Below, one piece after another: positions 1 through 8,493 of a DNA stretch of 64,000 bases (position 1 is its first letter; each line of letters begins with the position of its first letter). The position numbers and the translations under genes were made by a program. Where the stretch lies: the NCBI RefSeq assembly GCF_000786215.1, contig NZ_JROG01000003.1:1116001-1180000 (forward strand). Reading direction: 5' to 3'. This DNA comes from Sphingomonas sp. 35-24ZXX. Its GTDB lineage: Bacteria > Pseudomonadota > Alphaproteobacteria > Sphingomonadales > Sphingomonadaceae. The notes under the pieces are model-generated. The model was given only the letters and a program-made list of their open reading frames with translations. It had not been told where the DNA came from and made no database searches.

Positions 1-838
1 ATTGCACGGTGAGCATGCCCTGGTCATCGGTCTTGAGCTTTTGCGTCGCATCGCTGTCGCGGTACCGGCGGCCACCCGGGATCACTTCAACCTCCAGCCC
101 GGCAGCAGGCTGGCCATCGACCAGAAAGCGGAACTGGCCCGGCTCGTTCGAGACAAGGTCGGTCGGCAGCGTGACCGGCACGAACTCCAGCCCCTTGCCC
201 ACAGGCTTGAACAGCGCATCACTCGGCTCGCCTGCGCTGACGAAGAATTCGTTGCGCCCCATGGTTTCGGTGAGGTCCAGATCGGTGGCATTTGCCGGAA
301 TGTCGTCGACGCTCGCCACGATATGGCCGGGGTCGATCTGCGGCCTGCCGCCCGGTCCGCTCGGAGCGCCCGGACCGCCCATACCAGCGCCGCCCACGCC
401 AGGAGCACCTGCACCTGCGGGCCTTGCACCACCGGGGCCACCGGCACCTGCCGCACCTGGAGGCGGGCCGCGACGGCGCCCGACCATCCAAGGCTGGCCA
501 TCCACCTTGAAGCTGCCCGATACGCCGGCATTTTCCATCCCGATGCGCCACGTGCCGGGCTTGTCGATCCGGACATCGAAGGTCGAGCGATATTTGGATT
601 TTGCGGCATTCTCGATCGCCCCCATCGAACCATCGGGCGCCCAGACCTTCACGCCATCGACGTTGAGCGCGTTGTGGTTGGGCTCGAACGGGGCGGTCGA
701 TGCGCCGGCATCCACGGTGACGCTCTGCTGCGTATCGGACAGCACCGTGGTGGATGGCAGCAGCCACTGGTTATGGGCGATGGCAGGCGCCGCAAGGCTG
801 AGTGCGGCGACGGTGAAGAACAGGGTATTGCGGATCAT
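1..838 (-). CDS. DUF4198-type periplasmic protein (3' end outside window)
   Basis: The leftward frame starts at an ATG at 838 and stays open to the left edge, so the C-terminus is missing (about 279 codons visible). Residues 1-21 form a Sec signal peptide (MIRNTLFFTVAALSLAAPAIA) ending before HNQWLLPS, a typical opening for DUF4198 proteins. The middle, about residues 118-165, is a glycine/proline/alanine-rich low-complexity insert (GPPPGAAGAGG and similar) between two beta-rich parts. A later part resembles a carboxypeptidase-regulatory or transthyretin-like fold. It sits 23 bp after the DUF2271 gene in the same direction and diverges from a siderophore receptor. DUF4198 proteins are commonly found with TonB receptors and PepSY membrane proteins, and a metal-uptake role is inferred. 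The exact biochemical role is unknown. Confidence 0.8.
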   Translation of the reverse strand, partial: MIRNTLFFTVAALSLAAPAIAHNQWLLPSTTVLSDTQQSVTVDAGASTAPFEPNHNALNVDGVKVWAPDGSMGAIENAAKSKYRSTFDVRIDKPGTWRIGMENAGVSGSFKVDGQPWMVGRRRGPPPGAAGAGGPGGARPAGAGAPGVGGAGMGGPGAPSGPGGRPQIDPGHIVASVDDIPANATDLDLTETMGRNEFFVSAGEPSDALFKPVGKGLEFVPVTLPTDLVSNEPGQFRFLVDGQPAAGLEVEVIPGGRRYRDSDATQKLKTDDQGMLTVQ

Positions 839-861
839 GGCACGGCCTTTCGAAACGGAAA

Positions 862-1338
862 TCAACGGGTCTTGACGACGATGGCGCCCAGCTCGGTCTT
901 GCCGGCGGCCCTGGCAGCGCGCACCGGAACATCCAGCGGCATCGATACGAGTTCGCGACCGCCATCCTCGCGCGAGGCTTCGACGAACAGCGTGTAGCTT
1001 CCCGGCTTGAGGTTGGAGGGCAGGACGATGCGGTGAGCGCCCGGCGCGCGGGTCGCGCCGCTGATGCCATCGGCGGGCAATTTCAGGCTGCGGCCGCCCT
1101 TGCGCCACCAGGTGCGCAGGTCCGCGAGCCACTTCGTGCCGGGCTCTGCGCCGCGCTTGTCGACGTCATACCAGACCGCCAGGGTGCGCGCCGGGCCGCC
1201 CGCCTTGGGCTCGATCCACACCGCGACATAAGGCACATGATATTCGGCAACATCGATGCGCGGAATGGTGACCGTCACCGTTCCGGCAGAGGCAGGTGCC
1301 GCAATCACGCTGACGGCGATGGCTAGGCTTGTCTTCAT
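862..1338 (-). CDS. DUF2271 domain periplasmic protein
   Basis: A 158-residue protein starting at ATG 1338 (MKTSLAIAVSVIAAPASA), a short signal peptide with an AxA-type cleavage site. The mature part reads TVTVTIPRIDVAEYHVPYVAVWIE, then an AVWYD segment and a WLADLRTWWRKGG segment. This is the typical layout of DUF2271 proteins, with conserved tryptophans and a beta-rich core. The open frame runs further upstream, but the signal peptide fixes the start. It lies between the PepSY gene (25 bp gap) and the DUF4198 gene (23 bp gap), so all three probably form one transcript. The family has no proven activity. Its recurrent neighbours (PepSY membrane protein, DUF4198, TonB receptor) point to metal or iron handling in the periplasm. 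Confidence 0.85.
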   Translation of the reverse strand: MKTSLAIAVSVIAAPASAGTVTVTIPRIDVAEYHVPYVAVWIEPKAGGPARTLAVWYDVDKRGAEPGTKWLADLRTWWRKGGRSLKLPADGISGATRAPGAHRIVLPSNLKPGSYTLFVEASREDGGRELVSMPLDVPVRAARAAGKTELGAIVVKTR

Positions 1339-1363
1339 GAAGGATGGCTCCTCGAATGGTCTG

Positions 1364-2119
1364 TCACAAGTGCATGAAAAGCAGGATGATTCCCGCCGGA
1401 ACGAGGGTGCCCAGCCCCACCAGCGGCCAGGTCGACGGGCGGTGCCGGGCGTGCAGCTGCAGCAACAGCAATCCAGTGAAGGTGAAGATGATGCAGGCAA
1501 CGGCGAGCACATCGATCAGCCAGAACCACGCCGTGCCGGTGTTGCGGCCCTTGTGCAGATCGTTGAAGAACGACACCCAGCCGCGGTCGGTGCGTTCGGC
1601 CTCGATCGCGCCTGTCCCTCGGTCGATGCTGACCCAGGCGTCGCTGCCGGGGCCCGGCACCGCGACATAGACCTCGTCCGCGCTCCATTCGGCCGCCGCT
1701 GTGCCGGCGTCGACCCCCACCAGCGCCCGCACGTCTGCGCGAACAGCATCGGGGAGCGGGGCTTTATGCTCCGCCTGCATGCGCGCAAGCAATCCGATAC
1801 TCGATGCCGGCAATGTGGCGGTCGCGGTGACAATCTGCGGTTCTGCCGAGATCGTGGCGGCATGGTTCAGGGTAATGCCGGTCACCGAAAAGACGAACAT
1901 CCCCGTCAGCGAGATCGCGGCGCTGATCCAGTGCCAGCTGTGCAGCTGCTTCATCCAGAACTGCCGGGCCGAGCGCGGCTTGCGCCGGGCCGCGGGGCGC
2001 GGAGCAGGCGCCGGACGACTCGCGGCAGGCGCTCCGGCTGCCCCACTCTCGACTCCCTCATCCGCCGCATTGCGCAGCGAAAGATCGTCGGGGGATGAAC
2101 AAGATGGCTGCAACGACAA
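1364..2119 (-). CDS. PepSY-associated TM helix protein
   Basis: A 251-residue inner-membrane protein. The first ~52 residues are an Ala/Pro/Arg-rich cytoplasmic extension. Next come the family opening RQFWMKQLHSWHWISAAISL and a first membrane helix, a periplasmic PepSY-like domain (about residues 90-190, with FFNDLHKGRNTG near its end), and two C-terminal helices separated by LQLHARHRPSTWP. The HSWHW and DLHKGRN elements are hallmarks of the PepSY-associated TM helix family, which is related to ferric-siderophore reductases. It is the first gene of the leftward cluster and faces the siderophore receptor across a Fur-box-like site. A role in reducing or releasing iron from imported siderophores is inferred from family and context, not shown by the sequence. 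Confidence 0.85.
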   Translation of the reverse strand: MSLQPSCSSPDDLSLRNAADEGVESGAAGAPAASRPAPAPRPAARRKPRSARQFWMKQLHSWHWISAAISLTGMFVFSVTGITLNHAATISAEPQIVTATATLPASSIGLLARMQAEHKAPLPDAVRADVRALVGVDAGTAAAEWSADEVYVAVPGPGSDAWVSIDRGTGAIEAERTDRGWVSFFNDLHKGRNTGTAWFWLIDVLAVACIIFTFTGLLLLQLHARHRPSTWPLVGLGTLVPAGIILLFMHL

Positions 2120-2208
2120 GGCGATGTCCCGCTGCTGTGATGACCTGAGGATCGGGGTTTGTAACTTCGCACCTGCGCAAACTGGCAGGCTGTGTCAAAC
2201 GATTTAAT

Positions 2209-2227
2209 GCGAATGAGAATCATTTGA
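2209..2227. promoter_or_regulatory. Candidate Fur box
   Basis: The 19 bases GCGAATGAGAATCATTTGA match the classical Fur consensus GATAATGATAATCATTATC at 13 of 19 positions, including the central AATGA-AATCATT core. The site lies in the only intergenic region shared by the leftward PepSY cluster and the rightward TonB siderophore receptor, about 100 bp from each start. Iron-dependent repression of both arms is a reasonable inference. Confidence 0.55.
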
Positions 2228-2324
2228 TACAAATATGCCAAGCTTGTTACAAATGCATTGACTCTGCGAACGAGTCGCAATAGCGGCCCCGCATTCCCAA
2301 TCCACTTTCTCGGGGGAGAACCCA

Positions 2325-4724
2325 ATGACTGCTGCGAAAACCACACCGCCTCTGCTCGCTCTGAGCTGCGTCGGCGCCATTGCCTTCACCAGCCCGGCCT
2401 TTGGCCAGGATGCCCAGTCCAGCCAGCGGCTGGGCGGCATGACGGTGACCGACAGCGCGATCGAGGAGAGCGAGGTCAAGGTCGAGCAGGCCGCCTCGCC
2501 CAAATACACCGCGCCGCTGCTCGACACGCCGCAGACGATCACCGTCATTTCGGCCAAGAGCATTCAGCAGCAGAACCTGCTGACATTGCGCGATGTGTTG
2601 CAGAACGTGGCGGGCGTGACCTTCGGCGCGGGCGAAGGCGGGTTCGGCTATGGCGACCGCATCATCCTGCGCGGTCAGGATGCCAAGAACGATGTCACCA
2701 TCGATGGCGTGCGCTCCAGCGCCTTCCAGAACCGCAACGAGACCTACAACATCGAGCAGGTCGAGGTCACCAACGGCGCCAATTCGGTGTTCAGCGGCGG
2801 CGGTTCGGTCGCTGGCAACATCAACCTGGTCACCAAGAAGCCGCTTGCCACGAGCCAGAGCGTCATCACCGGCGGCATCGGCACTGACAATTACTATCGC
2901 GGAACCGTCGATATCAACCAGCGCGTCTCAGACCTGATCGCGGTGCGCCTCAACGCTGTCTATCACGAGAATGACGTTCCGGGCCGCGATGTCGAATTCT
3001 ACAAGCGCTGGGGCGTCGCCCCCGCAATCACCATCGGCATCGACAACCCGACCAATCTGACGCTGCAGTTCGAGCATCTCGACGACAAGGCGATGCCGCA
3101 ATACGGCCTGCGCTATTATGCCAATCTCGGCGGTTTCCTCGACGATTTCGACCGCGAAGGCTATTACGGCTTTGCCAATCTCGATCAGCAGAATTCGAAG
3201 ACCACCGCGCTCCAGGCGATCTTCAGCCATGAACTGAGCGACAGCGTCTCGGTGCGCAACCTGACGCGGTACGAACATATCGCGCAGAACACCGTCACCA
3301 GCCAGCCGACCGGCACCTTCTGCCTCGCCTCCACTGGACGCCAGCCCGGTACTTTTGCGGTTCCGTCGGTTGAAAACGCATGTCCGGCGACTGTCCCTGC
3401 AGGCTATTATCTGCCGACCGGGGGGCGCGGCGTGCAGCGCCTGATCACCAACGACACCTTCTACAATCAGCTCGACCTGACCGCCAGCTTTGCGACCGGA
3501 GGCATCGAACATTCGCTGGTGATCGGGGCATCCTATCTGCAGGAAGACTATCGCCAGACATCGGGCAACCTGCCGCGCAATGCCGATGGCACCACGCCTG
3601 CCTTCGCGCTGGTCAACATCGCCAATCCCGGCGAGGTGATCCAGGGGCCTGCAGGGTTCGTCTATGGCAGCAACATCTACACCGGCCCGGTCAACTTCAT
3701 CCTGGGCAGCAAGGCGCTGGGCGACCGCCGCGTCATTGCCGGCTATCTGTTCGACACGATCAAGTTCGGCGACCATTTCGAGATCAACGGCGGCGTGCGG
3801 TACGAGAATGCGCGCGGATCGAACAGCACCTTCTCCTATGTCATCACAGGGGCCACCCTAGGCCAGCTGAGCGCGGTCACCGGTCCGTTCGACAACGAGG
3901 ACAACCTGTTTTCCTACCGCGTCGGCGCGGTGTTCAAGCCGACCGAGGACACCAGCCTCTACATCGCGACCGGCACCTCCAAGAACCCCTCGCAGGCCGC
4001 CGTCGACGGCGCGTGCACGGCAGCCAACTGCAACCTCGCCCCGGAAACCACGACCAACTACGAGATCGGCGCCAAGGCGGACCTGTTCGGCAAGCGGTTG
4101 CTGGTCAACCTCGCCGTCTTCCGCAATGACCGCGACAGCATCCGGATCAATTCCAACGATCCGATCTTTCCCGAACAAAGACTGGATGGAAAGCAGCGGG
4201 TGGAAGGTGTGTCGTTCGGTGCGTCGGGCAACATCACCGACAACTGGACGATCTCCGCCAATTACATGTACCTCGATTCCAAGGTCCAGCGCGGAGTGTC
4301 CGACTTCTGCCTCGCCAATCCCGGCGCGACCAATTGCGGCAATAGCGCGGCGTTCCCGGATCCCACGGCAGGCTCGCAGCTGCAGAACACCCCGCGCCAT
4401 TCGGGCAGCCTGTTCACCAGCTACCGCTTCGATTTCGGGCTGGAGCTGGGCTATGGCATCAACCACCAGGGCAAGTTCCTGCTGAACTTCCCGACGGTCG
4501 CCGAGCTCACGGCGGGCACCTACACGCCCTATTTCGTGCCCAGCTACACGATCCACCGGGTGATGGCATCCTATCCCATCACCGAGCGGCTGCTGGCGCA
4601 GGTCAACGTACAGAACCTCACCAACGAGAAATACGTGACCACGGTGCGCAACCAGCTGGGCGGAAGCTGGGCTCAGCCTGGCCTGGCCCGCCAGGCGGTG
4701 TTCAGCCTGAGCTACAGCTTCTGA
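2325..4724 (+). CDS. TonB-dependent siderophore receptor
   Basis: A 799-residue outer-membrane receptor. A signal peptide (residues 1-27, ending TSPAFGQ) precedes a TonB-box-like segment and a plug domain. The plug has DTPQTITVISAKSI, LTLRDVLQNVAGV, ILRGQDAKNDVTIDGVR and the conserved NGANSVFSGGGSVAGNINLVTKKP stretch. A long beta-barrel follows, with the characteristic C-terminal FSLSYSF ending in phenylalanine. Length and plug motifs fit the ferric-siderophore subfamily (CirA/FhuE/FpvA-like) rather than the longer carbohydrate type found later in the window. GGGGGAGAA precedes the ATG. It is followed by a hairpin, then by a TonB-like transducer and a PiuC-type hydroxylase, both usual iron-starvation partners. 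The siderophore itself cannot be deduced. Confidence 0.93.
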   Translation: MTAAKTTPPLLALSCVGAIAFTSPAFGQDAQSSQRLGGMTVTDSAIEESEVKVEQAASPKYTAPLLDTPQTITVISAKSIQQQNLLTLRDVLQNVAGVTFGAGEGGFGYGDRIILRGQDAKNDVTIDGVRSSAFQNRNETYNIEQVEVTNGANSVFSGGGSVAGNINLVTKKPLATSQSVITGGIGTDNYYRGTVDINQRVSDLIAVRLNAVYHENDVPGRDVEFYKRWGVAPAITIGIDNPTNLTLQFEHLDDKAMPQYGLRYYANLGGFLDDFDREGYYGFANLDQQNSKTTALQAIFSHELSDSVSVRNLTRYEHIAQNTVTSQPTGTFCLASTGRQPGTFAVPSVENACPATVPAGYYLPTGGRGVQRLITNDTFYNQLDLTASFATGGIEHSLVIGASYLQEDYRQTSGNLPRNADGTTPAFALVNIANPGEVIQGPAGFVYGSNIYTGPVNFILGSKALGDRRVIAGYLFDTIKFGDHFEINGGVRYENARGSNSTFSYVITGATLGQLSAVTGPFDNEDNLFSYRVGAVFKPTEDTSLYIATGTSKNPSQAAVDGACTAANCNLAPETTTNYEIGAKADLFGKRLLVNLAVFRNDRDSIRINSNDPIFPEQRLDGKQRVEGVSFGASGNITDNWTISANYMYLDSKVQRGVSDFCLANPGATNCGNSAAFPDPTAGSQLQNTPRHSGSLFTSYRFDFGLELGYGINHQGKFLLNFPTVAELTAGTYTPYFVPSYTIHRVMASYPITERLLAQVNVQNLTNEKYVTTVRNQLGGSWAQPGLARQAVFSLSYSF

Positions 4725-4733
4725 CGCAGGCCG

Positions 4734-4762
4734 AGCGGGCGGCGGACACAGGGCCGCCCGCT
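4734..4762 (+). terminator. Hairpin after siderophore receptor
   Basis: A perfect 10-bp stem, AGCGGGCGGC (4734-4743) pairing with 4753-4762, with a 9-base loop, starts 10 bp after the receptor stop codon. There is no run of T after it, only GTCCCCCATCGTTT. It may therefore be a weak or factor-dependent terminator, or an mRNA-stabilising hairpin between the receptor and the tonB-like gene. Confidence 0.5.
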
Positions 4763-4806
4763 GTCCCCCATCGTTTGAGGCTGGCTCTTGCTGACAATTC
4801 ATTATA

Positions 4807-4848
4807 TTGCGAGTCAGTTGCGATAATATCTTTGACAGCGATTCGCAA
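4807..4848. promoter_or_regulatory. TTGCGA repeat cluster upstream of tonB-like gene
   Basis: Two direct copies of TTGCGA (4807-4812 and 4818-4823, spaced 11 bp) and one inverted copy TTCGCAA (4842-4848) lie in an AT-rich segment ending 12 bp before the transducer start. The spacing of one helical turn suggests a regulator site. Which regulator binds is not evident; iron regulation is the contextual guess. Confidence 0.3.
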
Positions 4849-4859
4849 ATTGGGGCGTT

Positions 4860-5639
4860 ATGGTGCTGGACTTCGACAATCTATCGTCAGCCGCGCTGCA
4901 CGGCGGGTGCGATTTGCCATCGCCGGGTATTGATCCGCGTCCTGCTGACGCAGTTGCCCGGCCACAGGCAGCGCACACCAGCGCGGGTCGCTATGGCGAG
5001 GGTGGCCGGTCGCGCTGGCCTGCCATCGTGCTCGCAATCGGCATCCATCTCGCGCTGGCCCCTGCCCTGCTCAGCCTCGGGTATCAGGCGGTCCAAAGGC
5101 AGGACGCCAGGCTGACGACGGTGAACTTGAGCGCCCCTCCGCCACCCCCCGCAGCTCCGGCAGCAGAGCCCGAGGCAGAGGCGCAGCCGCTGCAGACCGA
5201 GGTTCGCCCGGCACCGATCATACCCCCCGCGCCGATCCCCCGCCCGGTGGTCGCGACCGTGCCGACCGCGGTGCCGCAGGTTCCGCTCGCGGCGGTTGCA
5301 GCGCCCACGCCCGTTTCCGCACCGGCGCCGACGCCGCCTGCGCCACCTTCGACCGTGACCTCTGATGCCCTGGGGACGCGGATGATCTCCGGCAAGCCGC
5401 CGGCCTATCCGGTGGAATGCCGCCGCAGGAAGGAACAGGGCACGGTCGAGCTGTCGTTGATCCTGAGCACCGATGGCCGGGTCGAGACCATTTCGGTCAC
5501 CCGCAGCAGCGGGTTCGACCGGCTCGACGACGCCGCGCTGAGCGCGGTTCGCCGCTGGCGCTGGGCACCCACGCTGCGTGACGGATCACCGGTGAAGGTG
5601 CGCGGCATCGTCGAAATCCCCTTCGTACTGACCAGCTGA
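4860..5639 (+). CDS. TonB-type energy transducer
   Basis: A 259-residue inner-membrane protein. The cytoplasmic N-terminus (about 50 residues) is unusually long. It is followed by one membrane helix (RWPAIVLAIGIHLALAPALL, about residues 52-71), a proline-rich periplasmic spacer (about 90-165, APPPPPAAPAAEPE and similar) and a C-terminal TonB domain. That domain has ISGKPPAYPVECRRRKEQGTV, LILSTDGRVETISVTRSSGFDRLDDAALSAVRRWRWAP and a closing VEIPFVL. These are standard TonB_C features. A GGGG stretch 5 bases before the ATG supports this start. It probably couples the proton-motive force, with ExbBD encoded elsewhere, to the receptor upstream. The next gene begins 10 bp later, so the two form an operon. 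Confidence 0.92.
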   Translation: MVLDFDNLSSAALHGGCDLPSPGIDPRPADAVARPQAAHTSAGRYGEGGRSRWPAIVLAIGIHLALAPALLSLGYQAVQRQDARLTTVNLSAPPPPPAAPAAEPEAEAQPLQTEVRPAPIIPPAPIPRPVVATVPTAVPQVPLAAVAAPTPVSAPAPTPPAPPSTVTSDALGTRMISGKPPAYPVECRRRKEQGTVELSLILSTDGRVETISVTRSSGFDRLDDAALSAVRRWRWAPTLRDGSPVKVRGIVEIPFVLTS

Positions 5640-5648
5640 GGCGGCGCG

Positions 5649-6332
5649 ATGCTTCTGCCCTTGCCCGCGCTGCTGTCGCACGATGATCTCGCTGCGGTGC
5701 GCAGCCTGATCGACCCCGCCGACTGGATCGACGGCAATGCCACCAGCGGCCATCAGGCGCGGCTGGTGAAGCACAATCTGCAGCTGCCCGAAACCGGCGA
5801 TGTGGCGCGGCAGGCCGGGCAGATCGTGCTTGCAGCGCTCGCCCGCAGCCCGGTGTTCATCGCCGCGGCCCTACCGGCCAGGATCTATCCGCCGATGTTC
5901 AACAGCTATGCCGGCGGCCAGAATTACGGCCTGCACGTCGACAATGCCGTGCGCGTTCTCCCCGATGGCGATGGCTCGGTGCGTGCAGACCTGTCGATCA
6001 CCGTCTTTCTCGAGGACCCCGAAGCCTATGACGGCGGCGAACTGACCATCGAAACCGCCTTCGGCGCCCAGCGGGTCAAGCTCGCTGCGGGCGATGCGGT
6101 GCTGTATCCCTCAAGTTCGCTGCACCGGGTCGAACCGGTGACCCGCGGCCGAAGGCTCGCCAGCTTCTTCTGGGTGCAGTCGATGGTCCGCGACGAAGGC
6201 GCGCGGTCATCGCTGTTCGATCTCGACCAGTCGATCCAGCAGCTGGCCACCGAGCTCGGGCCGGCCAACCCGGCGCTGGTGCGATTGACGGGTGTCTACC
6301 ACAACCTGCTGCGCCGCTGGGCCGACGGCTAG
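5649..6332 (+). CDS. piuC: PKHD-type Fe(II)/2-oxoglutarate hydroxylase (PiuC/YbiX family)
   Basis: The 227-residue length is normal for the family. The iron-binding facial triad is visible: His96 and Asp98 in YGLHVDN, and His159 in SSSLHRVEPV. A likely 2-oxoglutarate-binding arginine lies at about 168 in RGRRLASFFW. The N-terminus (LPALLSHDDL) and the C-terminal LTGVYHNLLRRW also match PiuC/YbiX proteins. The SD-like GAGG overlaps the tonB stop codon, implying coupled translation. PiuC genes are typically iron-repressed and sit beside siderophore receptors, as here. The physiological substrate of the family is unknown. Confidence 0.92.
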   Translation: MLLPLPALLSHDDLAAVRSLIDPADWIDGNATSGHQARLVKHNLQLPETGDVARQAGQIVLAALARSPVFIAAALPARIYPPMFNSYAGGQNYGLHVDNAVRVLPDGDGSVRADLSITVFLEDPEAYDGGELTIETAFGAQRVKLAAGDAVLYPSSSLHRVEPVTRGRRLASFFWVQSMVRDEGARSSLFDLDQSIQQLATELGPANPALVRLTGVYHNLLRRWADG

Positions 6333-6362
6333 GGTTGCTCGCCCAGCGGCACGGATGCGTCG

Positions 6363-7553
6363 TCAGTCGCGCGCCCGCGATGGCAGGCTATGCTGCAGGA
6401 AGAAATCTGCGAATGCACGCGAGGCATCGGGCCCTGCTGCATCGGTGTAACTGCCGCCGGCATCGCCGCCGGACCAGGCGTGGCCCGCGCCATGGATGGT
6501 CCATTGCTCGATCAGCGCAACGCCATCAGGCGCGCGGTTGATATCGCGCGTGAAGGACCGCCCCTTGCCGGTATCTCCCTGTTCGCGCGACAGGATGACC
6601 GGCGTTGCGTTCTGCTTCGCCGCGGTTTCGACGATCTGCGCGCTGTTGATCGCGTGCACGGTGGTGTCGCTGTCGCCATGAAAGGTGATCACCGGCACGA
6701 ACCGTCCTGATCTATCTGGGCTATGCGTCCGCTGCGATCCGTTGCGCATCGCGGTGAACGCCGACATCATGTCGGTCGCGGCGCCGCAGGCCAGGCCCGA
6801 ATGGACGCCGATCGCGGCATAGACATCGGGATAGGCTGCGCCCAATATGGCTGCGGCAGCCCCTCCGGCAGACAGGCCTGCGACATAGACCCGCCGTGAA
6901 TCCGCCCCATGTTCGGCAATGATCGCACCGGTGAGCGCCGCGATGACGCCCGGCTCCCCCTTGTTGCGCTGCTGGTCGCCCGGTTTGAACCAGTTCCAGC
7001 AGCGGGCAAAATTGGCCGAGGCCGACTGGCCCGGATAGGCGACGATGAAGCCCAGCTCTTCCGCCAGTGCATTCATGCCGGTGCCCCGGGCGAAATCGAC
7101 CGGAGTCTGCGAGCAGCCGTGCAGCATGACCACCAAAGGCAGGCCCCGGGCCGGGCGGGAGGGCAGATACAGCCAGTAATCGAGCGCGCCCTGAGCCCCG
7201 GTAAAGCTGCGCTCGGCAAAGCTGCCCGCGCGCTGCGCGGCCGCCGACCTTGGCTTGGGTACGATGGGCTTGAGCTTGGGTGCGATCCGGGGCTTGGGCG
7301 TGGTCTTCGCCTTGGTCTTGACCTTCGCCTTGCTCTTGGGGGCAGGCAACGCCAGCGTGGCGGCGGACATCGTGCGCTGCAGGGCTTCGACAGCGGCCAG
7401 CCCATCCATCCCGCGCCTGGCGTTGCGCTTCACCGATCCGGTGGTCAGCGTGGACTGGATCAGCCGGGTGGCCGCACCCAGGTTACCCGCGCGGGTCAGC
7501 CGCAGCGCCTTGGCCATGGCAGGCATCATCTTGGTCATGTCGTTCGCATTCAT
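6363..7553 (-). CDS. PHB-depolymerase-family extracellular-type esterase
   Basis: A 396-residue protein with the start taken at ATG 7553 (MNANDMTKMMPAMAKALRLT). An upstream in-frame start at 7655 is less family-like, and no clear Shine-Dalgarno separates the options. Residues about 1-80 match the small N-terminal helical segment of PhaZ-like esterases (ALRLTRAGNLGAATRLIQ). A Lys/Pro-rich linker follows (about 85-115), then an alpha/beta hydrolase domain with LPLVVMLHGCSQTP, the nucleophile elbow GLSAGGAAAA, a catalytic Asp in TFHGDSDTTVH and a His in GAGHAWSGG. This is the esterase_PHB subfamily. The substrate may be polyhydroxybutyrate oligomers or aryl esters and cannot be settled here. No signal peptide is evident. 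It is convergent with piuC. Confidence 0.88.
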   Translation of the reverse strand: MNANDMTKMMPAMAKALRLTRAGNLGAATRLIQSTLTTGSVKRNARRGMDGLAAVEALQRTMSAATLALPAPKSKAKVKTKAKTTPKPRIAPKLKPIVPKPRSAAAQRAGSFAERSFTGAQGALDYWLYLPSRPARGLPLVVMLHGCSQTPVDFARGTGMNALAEELGFIVAYPGQSASANFARCWNWFKPGDQQRNKGEPGVIAALTGAIIAEHGADSRRVYVAGLSAGGAAAAILGAAYPDVYAAIGVHSGLACGAATDMMSAFTAMRNGSQRTHSPDRSGRFVPVITFHGDSDTTVHAINSAQIVETAAKQNATPVILSREQGDTGKGRSFTRDINRAPDGVALIEQWTIHGAGHAWSGGDAGGSYTDAAGPDASRAFADFFLQHSLPSRARD

Positions 7554-7681
7554 CGATGGGGGGGAGGGAAAATGGCCCGTCGGGTTCTGGCGTCGGATCA
7601 GGCAACTGGATGACGACCGGCGCGCCGGAAGGTTGCCGCCAGATCCGCATTCCATCGCAAACGGGCTTTATCCCCTTGTCA

Positions 7682-8425
7682 CTACAGCGCGTGCCTTGGC
7701 CCCTCGCTCGCGCAGACCTTGGCATCGACGCGATAACCATGCCCCATGCTACCACTGCCGCGCTCGATCGACGCGCCCAGCACCGCGCTCAGCCGATCCA
7801 GCAACGGGCTGCCTTCGTTGGCCGGGCAATCGGTGGCGAAATCGATACCGTCGTTTTCCACGACCAGCGACAAGCCGGTACTGCCATTCTTGAGCGTGAC
7901 GCGAATGGTGCCGCCGGTGCCGCGGGGATAGCCGTATTTCAGCGCGTTGATGATGAGTTCGCTGCACATGAGGATCAGCGCGCGGCGCATGTCGGGCACC
8001 AGCAGCACCGTATCGGCGTCGATCGAAACCGCGATATCGCGCGCCGATCCGAATATCTCTGCCAGACCGACTGCGATGGTCGCGAGCAGCGGGACGCATG
8101 GAACCATGTGAGATGAGCCGCAGTCTGTTCCCAGCTCGTCATAGGCTCGCGCCAGTCCACGGGTCTTGACCACCAGCTCGTCCGGGAACCAGCGGCGCGA
8201 GGGGTGCTCGGCAAGATTGGCGAGCGAAGCGGTCAGCTGGGCCATGTTCTTGGCGCGATGGATCGCATCCGCCCGCCACAACGACGCATGATCGACCTGA
8301 GCGGAAAAGGCCTTGCCGGGCGACGACAAAGCAGGTGAGAAAAGTCGCAGGATCATCTCTTCCGTCGCGATCCTGTCCAATCTCTCGCTGGTCACTGCCG
8401 TCGTGTTCATGGTGCTCATCATCAT
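7682..8425 (-). CDS. Orphan cytosolic histidine kinase (HisKA_2/HWE-like)
   Basis: A 247-residue protein without membrane helices or an identifiable input domain. His56 sits in ADAIHRAKNMAQLTASLANL, matching the phospho-acceptor helix of the HisKA_2/HWE class (H-R-x-K-N). An ATPase domain follows, with the N-box CSELIINALKYGYP, a G1-like VENDGIDF (the usual second glycine is missing) and a G2-like GSGSMGHGYRVDA. The first start is at 8425 in MMMSTMNTT. It lies 68 bp downstream of a small protein gene in the same direction. Such short kinases often serve general-stress or light/oxygen responses in alphaproteobacteria, but no partner receiver is adjacent. Kinase class is fairly secure; pathway unknown. 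Confidence 0.8.
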   Translation of the reverse strand: MMMSTMNTTAVTSERLDRIATEEMILRLFSPALSSPGKAFSAQVDHASLWRADAIHRAKNMAQLTASLANLAEHPSRRWFPDELVVKTRGLARAYDELGTDCGSSHMVPCVPLLATIAVGLAEIFGSARDIAVSIDADTVLLVPDMRRALILMCSELIINALKYGYPRGTGGTIRVTLKNGSTGLSLVVENDGIDFATDCPANEGSPLLDRLSAVLGASIERGSGSMGHGYRVDAKVCASEGPRHAL

Positions 8426-8493
8426 TGGAATTCTCCAGCCGGTGGGATGCAGGTCTGTATGGCAGATGTCGTCAGCAGCGATGTTGATCCGGG

